Assembly (NCBI RefSeq): GCF_031458235.1
Contig: NZ_JAVDYB010000001.1
Span: 2,253,001-2,317,000 of the forward strand
DNA: 64,000 nucleotides
Source of the DNA: Catenuloplanes atrovinosus
Lineage (GTDB): Bacteria > Actinomycetota > Actinomycetes > Mycobacteriales > Micromonosporaceae
Direction of reading: 5' to 3'
The notes beneath the pieces are model-generated. The model saw nothing but the letters and a program-made list of their open reading frames with translations. It was not told the DNA's origin and did no database searches. The position numbers and the translations under genes were made by a program. This document shows, piece after piece, positions 1 through 8,086 of the stretch (the first letter of the stretch is position 1; each line of letters begins with the position of its first letter).

Positions 1-580
1 CCGCGTGGGCGAGGGACGGCGCCGCGAAGAACGGGTCGGGCAGGTGGCCGCCGGGTCCCCAGGTCCCGGAGATGCGCGCGTTGACCACCTCCACGCCGGT
101 CACGGCCGACAGGTGGCCGCCCAGCAGCTCGAAGATCTTCTTGAACGTCGGGATCACGTGCGTGTACCCGAGCCAGAGCGGCAGGTCCTCGGTGAGCGCG
201 CCGGTGCCGTCGAAGCCGTAGACACCGATGGTGCTCGCGCTCACGACGCGGCGTACGCCCCAGGCCCGCGCCGCGCGGGTGATGTTGAGGAACGCCTCGA
301 CGGCGCGGCCGGTGTCGCCGATCGGGTCGTCGCCGGTGACCGGCCACGGCAGCGCGACGGCGAGGTGGACCACGCCGGTGATCGGGTGCTTGTGGCCCAC
401 GGCGAGCAGCGCGTCGAGGTCGGCGACGTCCGCCTGCACCACGTGCACGGGCAGGTCGGCCAGGTGTGCGGGGACCTCCGGGGTGCGGCGCTGGAGCAGC
501 ACGCACTCCTCACCGGCCTCGGTGAGCGCGCGGACGGTGTGCGAGCCGATGAAGCCGGCTCCGCCGGTCACGAGGATCAT
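1..580 (-). CDS. NAD-dependent epimerase/dehydratase (partial, runs off left edge)
   Basis: This is the N-terminal 193 codons of an extended-SDR NAD(P)-dependent epimerase/dehydratase; the rest lies outside the window. The ATG at 580 begins MILVTGGAGFIGSHT, the TGGxGFxG dinucleotide-binding motif of the family. Further on, the VVSASTIGVYG stretch supplies the strand that normally carries the catalytic Ser/Thr, but the YxxxK pair would lie near the window edge: only T-x-I-P-T-F-K-K is visible, so the usual Tyr may be replaced by His/Ile (YTHVIPTFKK). It is divergent from a MarR gene across a palindromic operator at 600-628, which suggests repression by that MarR. The substrate is unknown. Confidence 0.85.
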   Translation of the reverse strand, partial: MILVTGGAGFIGSHTVRALTEAGEECVLLQRRTPEVPAHLADLPVHVVQADVADLDALLAVGHKHPITGVVHLAVALPWPVTGDDPIGDTGRAVEAFLNITRAARAWGVRRVVSASTIGVYGFDGTGALTEDLPLWLGYTHVIPTFKKIFELLGGHLSAVTGVEVVNARISGTWGPGGHLPDPFFAAPSLAHA

Positions 581-599
581 GGCAATCTCCAGTCGTGGC

Positions 600-628
600 G
601 CTGATCGTCAGTAGTGCTGACAATCAGC
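600..628. promoter_or_regulatory. Palindromic operator between epimerase and MarR genes
   Basis: Arms GCTGATCGTCAG (600-611) and CTGACAATCAGC (617-628) are complementary at 11 of 12 positions around a 5-base centre (TAGTG). It sits 20 bases upstream of the epimerase ATG and about 20 bases upstream of the MarR start. This is the size and placement of a MarR-dimer operator controlling both divergent genes. The site is seen directly; the binding protein is inferred. Confidence 0.7.
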
Positions 629-648
629 CTACGCATAAGATGGCCGGC

Positions 649-1068
649 ATGTCCACCGACCCGCACGACGTCCTCAACTACCTGCTCAAACACGCGACCA
701 TGCGGCTCGCCGCGCTGACCGACACGGCGTTGGCCCCGCTCGGCATCGACGGCAAGGACTTCGGGGCGCTGCGCGTGCTGGCCGGCGGCGAGCCGGCGTC
801 CCAGCTGCAGGTGGCGCAGCGGCTCGGCATCGACCGCACCACGATGGTGGCGCTGCTGGACGAGTTGGAGCGGAAGGGCATCGTGGTGCGGCGGCCGGAC
901 CCGGAGGACCGACGGCGCAACATCGTCGCGCTCACCGAGCAGGGGCGGCGGACGTTCGAGGCGGCGCGGGCGGCACACGCCGAGGCCGAGAGCGCGTTCC
1001 TCGCCGCGGTCGGGCCGGGCGCCGCGGACGAGCTGCGCCGCACGCTGAGAGCCCTGGTGTCGCCCTGA
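649..1068 (+). CDS. MarR family winged-helix transcriptional regulator
   Basis: A 139-residue MarR-type repressor. The start chosen is ATG 649 (MSTDPHDVLNYLLKHATMRL); ATG 640, three codons upstream, is also possible. The winged helix is recognisable: QLQVAQRLGIDRTTMVALLDE forms the helix-turn-helix and VVRRPDPEDRRRNIVALTEQG the wing with its characteristic D-x-R-R. A dimerisation helix follows at the C-terminus. It is divergent from the epimerase and probably autoregulates through the palindrome at 600-628. Its TGA overlaps the ATG of the next gene (TGATG), so the two are translationally coupled. The ligand is unknown. Confidence 0.9.
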   Translation: MSTDPHDVLNYLLKHATMRLAALTDTALAPLGIDGKDFGALRVLAGGEPASQLQVAQRLGIDRTTMVALLDELERKGIVVRRPDPEDRRRNIVALTEQGRRTFEAARAAHAEAESAFLAAVGPGAADELRRTLRALVSP

Positions 1069-1658
1069 TGCTGTGGCGGGTGCTGACCGGCGTCGACGCG
1101 CTCGTGATCGCGGTGTTCGCGGTGGTCGCGACGCTCGATCCGTCCCACGTGCTGGAGTCGGAGGGCCTGGACGTGCTCAACTTCCAGGGCCTGCTGCCGT
1201 CCGTGCTCGTCCTGGCCGTGCGCGGTGGCGTGCTGGCCGCCGAGAGCCACCTGCTGCGCACCGCCGGGCCGAGGCCGGTGCTGATCGCCCGCGCCGCCTC
1301 CGCGATCGGCGCCTTCTACACCGGCCGGTGGCTGGCCGTCCAGACGTACAGCCGATGGCAGGATTTCCTGCTCGGTGCCGTGCTCGGATACGCGCTGGTC
1401 GGGCTCGCCGCCATCGGCGTGGCGCTGCTGGTGCACGTGTCGAGGCGGCGCCCGCCCACGCGGCCCGCCGCCCCGGCGCGGGAGTCCGCCGGCCGCGGCG
1501 CGATCGCGCGCGAGACCGTGTTCGGCCTGATCGGCGTCTTCACCGGCGTCGCCGGGCTGCTGGCCGGCGTCGCCGACCCGCGGCGCCTGGCCGTCGCGGT
1601 GGCCGCGGGCGCCGCCGCCACCGCCGTCGTCATGCTGTTCCCCCGCCGCCCGGGATGA
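1068..1658 (+). CDS. Predicted integral membrane protein coupled to MarR
   Basis: A 196-residue protein of unknown function, not assigned to a named family. Hydrophobic segments lie at roughly residues 5-25, 40-57, 70-90, 98-122 and then, after an Arg/Pro-rich hinge (RRRPPTRPAAPARES), at 148-168 and 172-190. The ATG overlaps the stop of the MarR gene by one base, so it is almost certainly co-expressed with it. Similar small membrane proteins accompany oxidoreductase operons under MarR control, but no substrate can be inferred here. Confidence 0.7.
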   Translation: MLWRVLTGVDALVIAVFAVVATLDPSHVLESEGLDVLNFQGLLPSVLVLAVRGGVLAAESHLLRTAGPRPVLIARAASAIGAFYTGRWLAVQTYSRWQDFLLGAVLGYALVGLAAIGVALLVHVSRRRPPTRPAAPARESAGRGAIARETVFGLIGVFTGVAGLLAGVADPRRLAVAVAAGAAATAVVMLFPRRPG

Positions 1659-1667
1659 GGCCGGAGA

Positions 1668-1678
1668 TGACGACGTCA
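1668..1678. promoter_or_regulatory. Short palindrome upstream of TetR gene
   Basis: TGACG-A-CGTCA, a perfect 5+1+5 palindrome 20 bases upstream of the TetR start codon. It is short for a TetR operator but well placed for autoregulation. Functional role is inferred only from position. Confidence 0.3.
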
Positions 1679-1698
1679 GCGCTGGGTAGAGTGGCGCC

Positions 1699-2283
1699 AT
1701 GACCAGCCGGATGGAGTCCGCCGCCGCCACCCGCCGCGCCCTGCTGGAGGCGGCGGACGCGCTGCTCGACCTCGGCGGCCCGGAGGCGGTCACGCTGCGC
1801 GAGGTCGGCGCGCGCGCCGGCATGACGCGGGGCGCGCCCTACCGGCACTTCGCGGACAAGGAGACGCTGCTCATCGCGGTCGGCGCGCGGGCGTGGCAGG
1901 ACATCGAGGAGCGGGCGCGGGCGCTGGCCGCCGACCCGGCCCTGACCCCGGCCGAGCGGCTCCGCGCGAACCTCGCCGCGGTCGTCGACATCGCCCGCAC
2001 GCGGCCGTACCTCTACGAGCTGATGTTCAGCCGGCCGGCCGGCGACCCGGAGGCGCTGGTCCGCGCGGCACGGGGCAGCAACGAGGTGTTCGTCGAGACC
2101 GTCGCGGCCCTGGTGGGGGAGCGCGACGCCCGGCGGTACGGCGCGCTGCTGATGGCCGGCGTGGACGGCATCGCCAACCTGGAGGCCGGCGGCCAGCTCG
2201 ACGGCGAGAAGTGGGGCACCTCCGCGGACGAGCTGATCGACACGCTGGTCGCGATGGTCGCCCGGCATGGTGCGAACGGATAG
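1699..2283 (+). CDS. TetR/AcrR family transcriptional regulator
   Basis: A 194-residue TetR-type repressor. The N-terminal domain (about residues 10-55) has the typical pattern: RRALLEAADALLDLGG, then VTLREVGARAGMTRGAPYRHF as the helix-turn-helix, followed by DKETLL. The C-terminal ligand-binding half is rich in Ala/Leu helices and resembles the TetR_C_13/WHG type found with oxidoreductases. It is followed 68 bases downstream by a cupin gene in the same direction, its most likely target or operon partner. The ligand cannot be deduced. Confidence 0.9.
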   Translation: MTSRMESAAATRRALLEAADALLDLGGPEAVTLREVGARAGMTRGAPYRHFADKETLLIAVGARAWQDIEERARALAADPALTPAERLRANLAAVVDIARTRPYLYELMFSRPAGDPEALVRAARGSNEVFVETVAALVGERDARRYGALLMAGVDGIANLEAGGQLDGEKWGTSADELIDTLVAMVARHGANG

Positions 2284-2351
2284 CTGCGCGGGAGCGGAAA
2301 CCGGAGGAAGGTGTGCGCAACGCGCGTCACCCTCCTGAGAGGACCTCCGCC

Positions 2352-2894
2352 ATGAGCTTCCCTCCGATACCCGGCCGCGGCGCCGGAGCGCGGCCCGTGC
2401 CCGCGACCCGCGGCCTCGTCCTCGGCCCGGACGAGGGCGACCCGTACCACTGGCTCGGCACGCTCAGCATCACCAAGATCCTCGGTTCCAGCACCACCGG
2501 CAACCTCGACGTGGTCGACCATCGGGTGCCGCCGGGCTTCGCGGCGCGGTGGCACGTGCACCGGGACGCCGACGAGGTGTTCTACCTGATCGACGGCGAC
2601 CTCGAGGTCCGGTGCGGGGGCGACGCGTGGCGGGCCGGGCGCGACTCGCTGGTGTTCCTGCCGCGCGGCGTACCGCACGGGTTCGTGAACTCGACGGACG
2701 GTCCGGCCCGAATCCTGATCTTCTGCGCGCCGGCGGGCTTCGGCGACCTGATCGTGGCGCTCGGGGAGGAGGCGCCGCAGCTGGACCTGCCGCCGGCGGA
2801 CGCGCCCGTGCCGCCACCGGACCGGATCGCCGCGGTGGCGGCGGCGCACGGCATCTGCCGCACGCAAGAACCGGAATCGACCAAGATCTCTTGA
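2352..2894 (+). CDS. Cupin domain-containing protein
   Basis: A 180-residue single-domain cupin, probably cytoplasmic. Start ATG 2352 is preceded by a GAGAGGA ribosome-binding site. Cupin motif 1 is seen as ARWHVHRDADEVFYLIDG: two His and one Glu in the metal-binding arrangement HxH(x)3-4E. Motif 2 is LPRGVPHGFVNS with the fourth ligand His. Such proteins act as metal-dependent oxygenases, isomerases or sugar-binding proteins; the sequence does not say which. It follows the TetR gene and precedes the secreted GH43 gene, so it may have been kept with sugar metabolism or be a TetR target. Confidence 0.85.
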   Translation: MSFPPIPGRGAGARPVPATRGLVLGPDEGDPYHWLGTLSITKILGSSTTGNLDVVDHRVPPGFAARWHVHRDADEVFYLIDGDLEVRCGGDAWRAGRDSLVFLPRGVPHGFVNSTDGPARILIFCAPAGFGDLIVALGEEAPQLDLPPADAPVPPPDRIAAVAAAHGICRTQEPESTKIS

Positions 2895-2921
2895 CAGCGG
2901 GCCGAGGTCGCGGGCCATGAT
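2891..2921 (+). promoter_or_regulatory. Possible vegetative promoter of the GH43 gene
   Basis: TTGACA at 2891-2896 overlaps the cupin stop codon, and CATGAT at 2916-2921 lies 19 bases further on. These resemble -35 and -10 elements and would start transcription about 25 bases upstream of the GH43 ATG. The spacer is slightly long, so this is a candidate only. Confidence 0.4.
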
Positions 2922-2952
2922 GTAACACCCCATCGACCCCCGTGGAGAGACG

Positions 2953-4335
2953 ATGATGGACTCCTCCGCCCGGCGCGGCCTGCTGCGCCTGGCGACCGCC
3001 GCGACCGCCACGCTCGCCCTGGCCGCCGGCCTGCTCACCGTCACGGCCACGCCGTCGGCCGCGGTCGCGTCCGGCCCGGTCATCGATCAGAACTTCGCGG
3101 ACCCGGACGTGATGAAGGTCGGGCGCACCTACTACGCCTACGCCACCAACAGCGACGGCCGGCACATCAAGTGGGCCACCTCCACCGACCTGGTCACCTG
3201 GACCGTGCAGGACAGCGACGCGCTGCCCACGCTCGGTGCCTGGGTCGACCCGGACTGGTCGTTCCCGCCCGGCGGCTCCGGCGACCACGGCATCTGGGCG
3301 CCGGAGGTGTTCGCCACCGGGCCGCGCAGCTTCGTGATGTGGTACACGGCGCACGACCGCGCCTCCGGCAAGCAGTGCATCGGCGCGGCCACCGCCACCG
3401 CGCCCGGCGGGCCGTTCGTGCCGCAGGACACCAGCCTGGTGTGCACGCCCGAGATCGGCGGCGCGATCGACGCGTCGTCGTACCAGGAGGACGGGCGCCG
3501 CTACATCCTGTGGAAGAACGACGGCAACTGCTGCGCGCAGGACACCTGGCTGCGCCTGCAGCAGGTCAGCGCGGACGGGCTGCGCCGGACCGGCACCGAG
3601 ACCCAGCTGATCAAACAGAACAAGCCGTTCGAGGGCATTCTCGTCGAGGCGCCGACGCTGTGGAAGCGCGGTGGTACGTACGTGCTGTTCTACTCGGCCA
3701 ACTTCTTCGGCAACGGCAGCTACGTCAGCGGCTACGCCACCTCGACGCGGCTGCGCGGGCCGTACACCAAGGCGGAGACGCCGCTGATGACCACGGACGC
3801 GTTCGCCGGCTCGGTCCGCGGCCCCGGCGGCCAGGACGTGGTGACCGGCCCGGACGGCCGGGACCGGATCGTCTTCCACGGCTGGAACGCGGACTTCACC
3901 TACCGGGCGATGTACTCCCAGCGGCTCGACTGGCAGGGCAGCCGGCCCATCGTGGACGGTGCCAAGGTGCGCTACGAGGCCGAGGACGCGGACTTCACCC
4001 GCGCCAACGCCCGGTACGCGGCCGGCGGCGCCAGCGACGGCGTGGTCGTCGGCGGCATCGACTTCGAGGACAGCCGCGTCACGTTCACCGTCTACGTGCC
4101 CCGGGCCGGCACCTACCGGCTGTACACCCGGTTCGCCAACGGCTCCGACGCCGGCCCGGCCAGCCACACCCTGACCGTCAACGGCACCGCGGCCGGCACC
4201 GTCGACTATCCCGTCACCGGCTGGGACAACTGGGAGGTCAGCGAGCGTGACGTGACGCTGCGGGCGGGCACGAACACCGTCTCGTACGGCAAGGGCGCGC
4301 ACTTCGCCGAACTCGACGCTATCGACGTGGCCTGA
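2953..4335 (+). CDS. Secreted GH43 family glycosyl hydrolase with C-terminal CBM6/35-like module
   Basis: A 460-residue exported enzyme. Residues 1-38 form a signal peptide ending near PSAAVA. The five-bladed GH43 propeller follows; the general base is Asp50 in QNFADPDVMK, a second Asp lies in GGAIDASSYQ and the acid Glu in GILVEAPTLW, the order expected for GH43. Residues about 335-460 (RYEAEDADFTRANAR onward) are a carbohydrate-binding beta-sandwich of the CBM6/35 type. GH43 enzymes attack arabinan, arabinoxylan or xylo-oligosaccharides outside the cell. The gene overlaps the tail of the converging glycosyltransferase gene by 17 bases. Confidence 0.9.
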   Translation: MMDSSARRGLLRLATAATATLALAAGLLTVTATPSAAVASGPVIDQNFADPDVMKVGRTYYAYATNSDGRHIKWATSTDLVTWTVQDSDALPTLGAWVDPDWSFPPGGSGDHGIWAPEVFATGPRSFVMWYTAHDRASGKQCIGAATATAPGGPFVPQDTSLVCTPEIGGAIDASSYQEDGRRYILWKNDGNCCAQDTWLRLQQVSADGLRRTGTETQLIKQNKPFEGILVEAPTLWKRGGTYVLFYSANFFGNGSYVSGYATSTRLRGPYTKAETPLMTTDAFAGSVRGPGGQDVVTGPDGRDRIVFHGWNADFTYRAMYSQRLDWQGSRPIVDGAKVRYEAEDADFTRANARYAAGGASDGVVVGGIDFEDSRVTFTVYVPRAGTYRLYTRFANGSDAGPASHTLTVNGTAAGTVDYPVTGWDNWEVSERDVTLRAGTNTVSYGKGAHFAELDAIDVA

Positions 4336-5572
4336 CCCGGACCGGCAGGAGGTTGCGCAGCCCCAGCATCAGCAGCGGGTAGATGAAGTAGCCGTACCGG
4401 GTGGACGGCGCCAGGCTGAAGACCAGCGCCCAGATGACCGCCATCTGGAGCACCGCCGTGGACACGGTCCGCGCGGGGCGCCGCCACAGGTACACGCACA
4501 CCGCCACCATCAGCACCACCAGCAGCGCGATCATCACGACCCGGCCGCCGGACCGGTCGGTGGCGATCACCTGCCCGGGCATCGGGCTGGCGGCCGTGGT
4601 CTGCTGCGGCGTCAACCGCAGCGGGAACAGCACCATGTTGTGCACCAGGTCGCTCGGGTCGGCCAGCATCGCCGGGGCGGTGACCGCGGACGACCCGAGC
4701 GCGGCCAGCACGCCGGACCCGGCGAACGCCAGCGCGCGCCGCCACCCGTCCCGGGCCACCAGCATCGGTACGAGCACGAGCGCGGCCGGCAGCGCGGTGG
4801 CCTTCATCGCGCACGCGATCCCGAGCGCCACGCCCGCGAGCCCGGCGTGCGAGCCGCGTGCCAGCAGCGCGACGCCGAGCGCCACCAGGCCCAGCACCGG
4901 CAGGTCGGTGCCGCCGAGCACCAGCGGCAGCGCCAGGATCGGCGAGGCGAACGCGGACGCCAGCGTCCACATCGGCCGCTCGGCCCGCAGGTACCGCAGG
5001 GTCAGGTAGCCGAGCACCACCGCGCTGAGCGCGAACCAGGTCCGCGGGTTGCCCGCCCAGCCGTCCAGCCCCAGCGCGTGCGGTAACCCGAAGATCGTCA
5101 GCGGCGGGCCGTACGGGTTGAGCGACTCGGGCCCGGTCAGCTGATCCTTCGGCAGGTACGGGCTGCCGTGCTCGACCAGCAGCCGGGCGGCGCGCGTGAC
5201 CACGGTCAGCGCGCCCATCCCCACGGTGGACATGTGCCGGCCGCCGGTCACCATCCACACCAGCGGCGCCACGACGGCACCGAGCAGGGCGGCCGAGGTC
5301 GCGGTGGTGCGCGCGGCGGGGTGCCGCCACAGCAGCGTGATCAGCGCGGCCAGCACGTATCCGCCGGCCGCCCAGCGGCCCCAGGACGCCTGCACCTGCT
5401 GCCCGGCGAACGCGCCGACCCCGGCCGCGAACCCGGCGGCGACCGTGTAGCCGGCGATCCGCCACGCCCGCTGGCCGGGATGGTGCCGCGCGGCGGGGGA
5501 GTTCCTTGTCTGGTCGGCTGTCCCGGCGAAAACCATTCGACGATCATGGTTATCCCGCCCCGGTCCGCGCAT
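4319..5572 (-). CDS. GT87-like polyprenol-phosphate-dependent membrane glycosyltransferase
   Basis: A 417-residue polytopic membrane protein. About ten hydrophobic segments are spread over the whole length, beginning near residue 38. The long extracytoplasmic loop between the second and third segments contains HGSPYLPKDQ and LNPYGPPLTIF; a P-Y-x-PP pattern is typical of the GT87/DUF2029 mannosyltransferases of actinobacteria, which use polyprenyl-phosphate-mannose to build envelope glycolipids. A late FSLAPSTRYGYFIYPL motif is also usual in the family. ATG 5572 has GCGGAAG upstream; an internal ATG at 5536 is an alternative. The acceptor is unknown. It stands alone, converging on the GH43 gene. 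Confidence 0.75.
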   Translation of the reverse strand: MRGPGRDNHDRRMVFAGTADQTRNSPAARHHPGQRAWRIAGYTVAAGFAAGVGAFAGQQVQASWGRWAAGGYVLAALITLLWRHPAARTTATSAALLGAVVAPLVWMVTGGRHMSTVGMGALTVVTRAARLLVEHGSPYLPKDQLTGPESLNPYGPPLTIFGLPHALGLDGWAGNPRTWFALSAVVLGYLTLRYLRAERPMWTLASAFASPILALPLVLGGTDLPVLGLVALGVALLARGSHAGLAGVALGIACAMKATALPAALVLVPMLVARDGWRRALAFAGSGVLAALGSSAVTAPAMLADPSDLVHNMVLFPLRLTPQQTTAASPMPGQVIATDRSGGRVVMIALLVVLMVAVCVYLWRRPARTVSTAVLQMAVIWALVFSLAPSTRYGYFIYPLLMLGLRNLLPVRVRPRR

Positions 5573-5763
5573 CCGGCTTCCGCCGGACCTCGGCGGCCGC
5601 CACGGTACGACTTTCGGCTGATACCGGTGTCCCGTCGCGCGCGACCCCGCCGAGATCCCCGCAGGTCAGGGGATGTGCCGTGGCGCCGATCAGCGGCTAT
5701 ACGGCGGAGGATGATGTGTCACACCGGTCGAACGCCGGAGGGGTGTGCCCCGTTTAATGTCCC

Positions 5764-6558
5764 ATGACTTCGGACTCGAATTTCAGCGGCACCGCGCAAC
5801 CCGCGCACCTGCGTGACTACCTGACCACCGCGGCTGGGTCGTCCAGCATCCGGTGGATCCGGGCCGCCGCGCTCGGCATGTGGGAGGTCGGCGACGGCGG
5901 GCGGCTGCTGGACGTGGGCGCCGGCAACGGTGAGGTGGCTCGGGAACTCGCCGGGCTACTGCCCGGCACCGAGGTGACGGCGCTGGACCACTCGGCCGAA
6001 GCGATCGCCAACGCCAGCGGGCTGCACGACGGCAGCCGGGTGAAGTACGAGGTGGGCAACGCGTACGAGCTGCCGTACCCGGACGGCCACTTCGACGGCG
6101 TGCGCAGCGAGCGCGTCCTCCAGCACCTCGCCGACCCGGACCGGGCCGTGGCCGAGATGGCCCGGGTGCTGAGGCCCGGCGGCCGGATCTGCCTGATCGA
6201 CACCGACTGGGACTCGCTCCAGTTCGACGGCACCCCGGAGGGCTTCCACGAGCGGGGCGTGGCCCTGCGCCGGGAGTGGCTGGCCCAGACGCGGACCGTC
6301 GACATCCCGCCGTCCGGCCGTACGCTGCGGCGGCGCCTGGTCACCGCGGGGCTGACCGGCGTCCGTACCGAGCCGGTGACCATGGTCTTCACCGACCTCA
6401 CCGAGGCACGCCAGATCATGCCGTTCAGCCGCGAGATGTTCGCGGCCATCGGCATGCCGGACAGTGCGGCCGGCTGGCTCGGCGACCTCGAGACCGCCGA
6501 CGCGGACGGCACGTTCCTGGTGGCGCTGACCATGTGGATCGCGGTCGGGACGCGCTGA
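5764..6558 (+). CDS. Class I SAM-dependent methyltransferase
   Basis: A 264-residue cytosolic methyltransferase of the Methyltransf_11/25 type. Motif I is LLDVGAGNGEVA at about residues 43-54, the acidic residue after strand beta-2 lies in VTALDHS, and motif post-II is NAYELPYPDGHFDGVRS. The ARVLRPGGRICLID stretch is motif III. The substrate is likely a small molecule such as a quinone or secondary metabolite, as in UbiE-like relatives, but this is not determined. Its TGA overlaps the ATG of the following alpha/beta hydrolase (TGATG), so both act in one operon. A GGGG-TGTG-CCCC hairpin lies at 5740-5751 just ahead of the start. Confidence 0.88.
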   Translation: MTSDSNFSGTAQPAHLRDYLTTAAGSSSIRWIRAAALGMWEVGDGGRLLDVGAGNGEVARELAGLLPGTEVTALDHSAEAIANASGLHDGSRVKYEVGNAYELPYPDGHFDGVRSERVLQHLADPDRAVAEMARVLRPGGRICLIDTDWDSLQFDGTPEGFHERGVALRREWLAQTRTVDIPPSGRTLRRRLVTAGLTGVRTEPVTMVFTDLTEARQIMPFSREMFAAIGMPDSAAGWLGDLETADADGTFLVALTMWIAVGTR

Positions 6559-7271
6559 TGAACATCGTCCTCGTGCCGGGGGTGAACCACGGCGGGTGGT
6601 GCTGGTACCCGGTCGGGCAACGGATGCGCGCGGCCGGTCATGCCGTTCACCCCCTGACGCTGCCGGGGCTCGCGATGGGTGACGACCCGGCCGGGCTGCG
6701 CCTGGCGGACGCGGTCGATTTCATCGTGTCCGAGGTGGAGCGCCGCGACCTGCGTGACGTGGTGCTGGTCGGGCACAGCGCCGCGGGCATCCCGATCACC
6801 GGTGCCGCACCCCGGATCGCCGGCCGCCTGGCACACGTCGCGTTCTTCAGCGGGTTCATCCCGAGGCGCGGCGAGTCCATGGCGGACGCGCTCGGCCCGG
6901 AGACGGCCGCGTGGATGCGCGCCACGGCCGCCGCCAGCCCGGACGGGACGATCCCGATCGACTTCACGACGTTCAGCACCCGGCTGATGCAGGACGAGCC
7001 GGTGGCGTTGCAGCGCCTCGTCTTCGATCAGCTGACGCCGCAGCCCGGTGGTTACGTGCTGGAGTCACTGGACGTCGACGGGCTTGACACGCTGGGCGTG
7101 CCGATCACCTATCTGCTCGCCGAACGCGACATCGCGCTCGCCGCGCCCGGCGCCGAACCGGCCGCGCGGCTCGGCGTCACACCGATCATGGTGCCCGGCA
7201 CCCACGAGGCGATGCTGACGCATCCCGACGAGGTGGCCGCGGCGCTGTTGCGGCAGATCACGCGCGGGTGA
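6558..7271 (+). CDS. Alpha/beta fold hydrolase, small esterase-like
   Basis: A 237-residue alpha/beta hydrolase. The oxyanion region is VLVPGVNHGGWCW at the N-terminus, the nucleophile Ser lies in VLVGHSAAGIP (G-x-S-x-G), and the catalytic His in VPGTHEAML near the C-terminus; an Asp in LAERDIALA could complete the triad. The compact size and HGGWCW motif resemble the salicylate-esterase/hydroxynitrile-lyase branch. It is translationally coupled to the upstream methyltransferase, hinting that the two modify the same small molecule. A strong inverted repeat at 7281-7314 ends the operon. Confidence 0.85.
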   Translation: MNIVLVPGVNHGGWCWYPVGQRMRAAGHAVHPLTLPGLAMGDDPAGLRLADAVDFIVSEVERRDLRDVVLVGHSAAGIPITGAAPRIAGRLAHVAFFSGFIPRRGESMADALGPETAAWMRATAAASPDGTIPIDFTTFSTRLMQDEPVALQRLVFDQLTPQPGGYVLESLDVDGLDTLGVPITYLLAERDIALAAPGAEPAARLGVTPIMVPGTHEAMLTHPDEVAAALLRQITRG

Positions 7272-7280
7272 CCCCGGGGC

Positions 7281-7314
7281 CCGGTGACCGGTGCGGACGG
7301 GAGCCGGTCACCGG
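7281..7314. terminator. Bidirectional terminator between converging genes
   Basis: CCGGTGACCGG (7281-7291) and CCGGTCACCGG (7304-7314) form a perfect 11-bp stem with a 12-base loop, between the hydrolase stop and the stop of the converging SDR gene. There is no T-run, as is common in high-GC actinobacteria. Confidence 0.65.
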
Positions 7315-7324
7315 CCCGCGGCGG

Positions 7325-8086
7325 TCAGGCCGCGGTGCCGCGGGCGGCGGCCGCGCGGTCGGCCTCCGCGCGCATGGCGGCCAGGAACGCGGCCGTCTCC
7401 GGGCTCGCCGGGATGTGGTAGACGTGCTCGGCGCCGGTGCCGCCGGCGTAGACGTCCCAGAAGAACGGCGCGATCTCCTCCGGGGCGGACCTCGGGCCGC
7501 CGGTGCCGATGATGCCGCTGATGCCGGTGAACGCGACGTGCACGCCGCTGCCGTCGAGCGCCTTGTGGAGGTTCACGGCCCAGTGGCGCTGCGCGCCCGA
7601 GGCGAGCCCGGCGTTGCCCAGCCCGGGGGCGGGGTCGATGGCGGAGCCGCCGGCCACGATGAGGATCGTGCCGCTGCCCGCCTCGCGCATGTCCGGGAGC
7701 ACCTGGCGTACCGCCGTGATCATGCCGTTGATCCTGATGTCCAGCCACGGCGCGGTGTTCTCCACCGTCACGTCCAGCGCGCCCACGACCGGCACCAGGC
7801 CCTCGCGGAAGTCCGGCGCGGGGTTGTAGATCATCACATCGGCCCGGCCGTAGCGCTCCTTGATCTCCGTGAACGCGGCGGTCAGCGCGGGCGCGTCGGT
7901 CACGTCCGCGGGGAACGCGCCGGCCTCGATGTCCAGCTCCCGCAGCCGGGCGACCATGCCGTCCAGCTTCCGGCGGCTCCGCGAGATCAGCGCGACCCGG
8001 AACCCCTTGGCGCCGAACACCGTCGCGATGCTGAGCCCCATCCGCGGCCCCGCGCCCACGAGCACGAGCGTCTTCTCGCCGGTCAT
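7325..8086 (-). CDS. SDR-fold protein lacking the canonical Tyr/Lys catalytic pair
   Basis: A 253-residue short-chain dehydrogenase-like protein. ATG 8086 is preceded by AGGAGA. The nucleotide-binding turn is VLVGAGPRMGLSIA, a G-A-G-P-x-x-G variant, with SRSRRKLD after beta-2 favouring NADP and ADVTDAPAL as the adenine-contacting Asp. The usual active-site YxxxK is not present: after VAGGSAIDP the corresponding region reads GLGNAGLASGAQRHW, with no Tyr or Lys. It may therefore have a different chemistry or act as a binding protein. It converges on the methyltransferase/hydrolase operon and shares its terminator. Confidence 0.8.
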   Translation of the reverse strand: MTGEKTLVLVGAGPRMGLSIATVFGAKGFRVALISRSRRKLDGMVARLRELDIEAGAFPADVTDAPALTAAFTEIKERYGRADVMIYNPAPDFREGLVPVVGALDVTVENTAPWLDIRINGMITAVRQVLPDMREAGSGTILIVAGGSAIDPAPGLGNAGLASGAQRHWAVNLHKALDGSGVHVAFTGISGIIGTGGPRSAPEEIAPFFWDVYAGGTGAEHVYHIPASPETAAFLAAMRAEADRAAAARGTAA

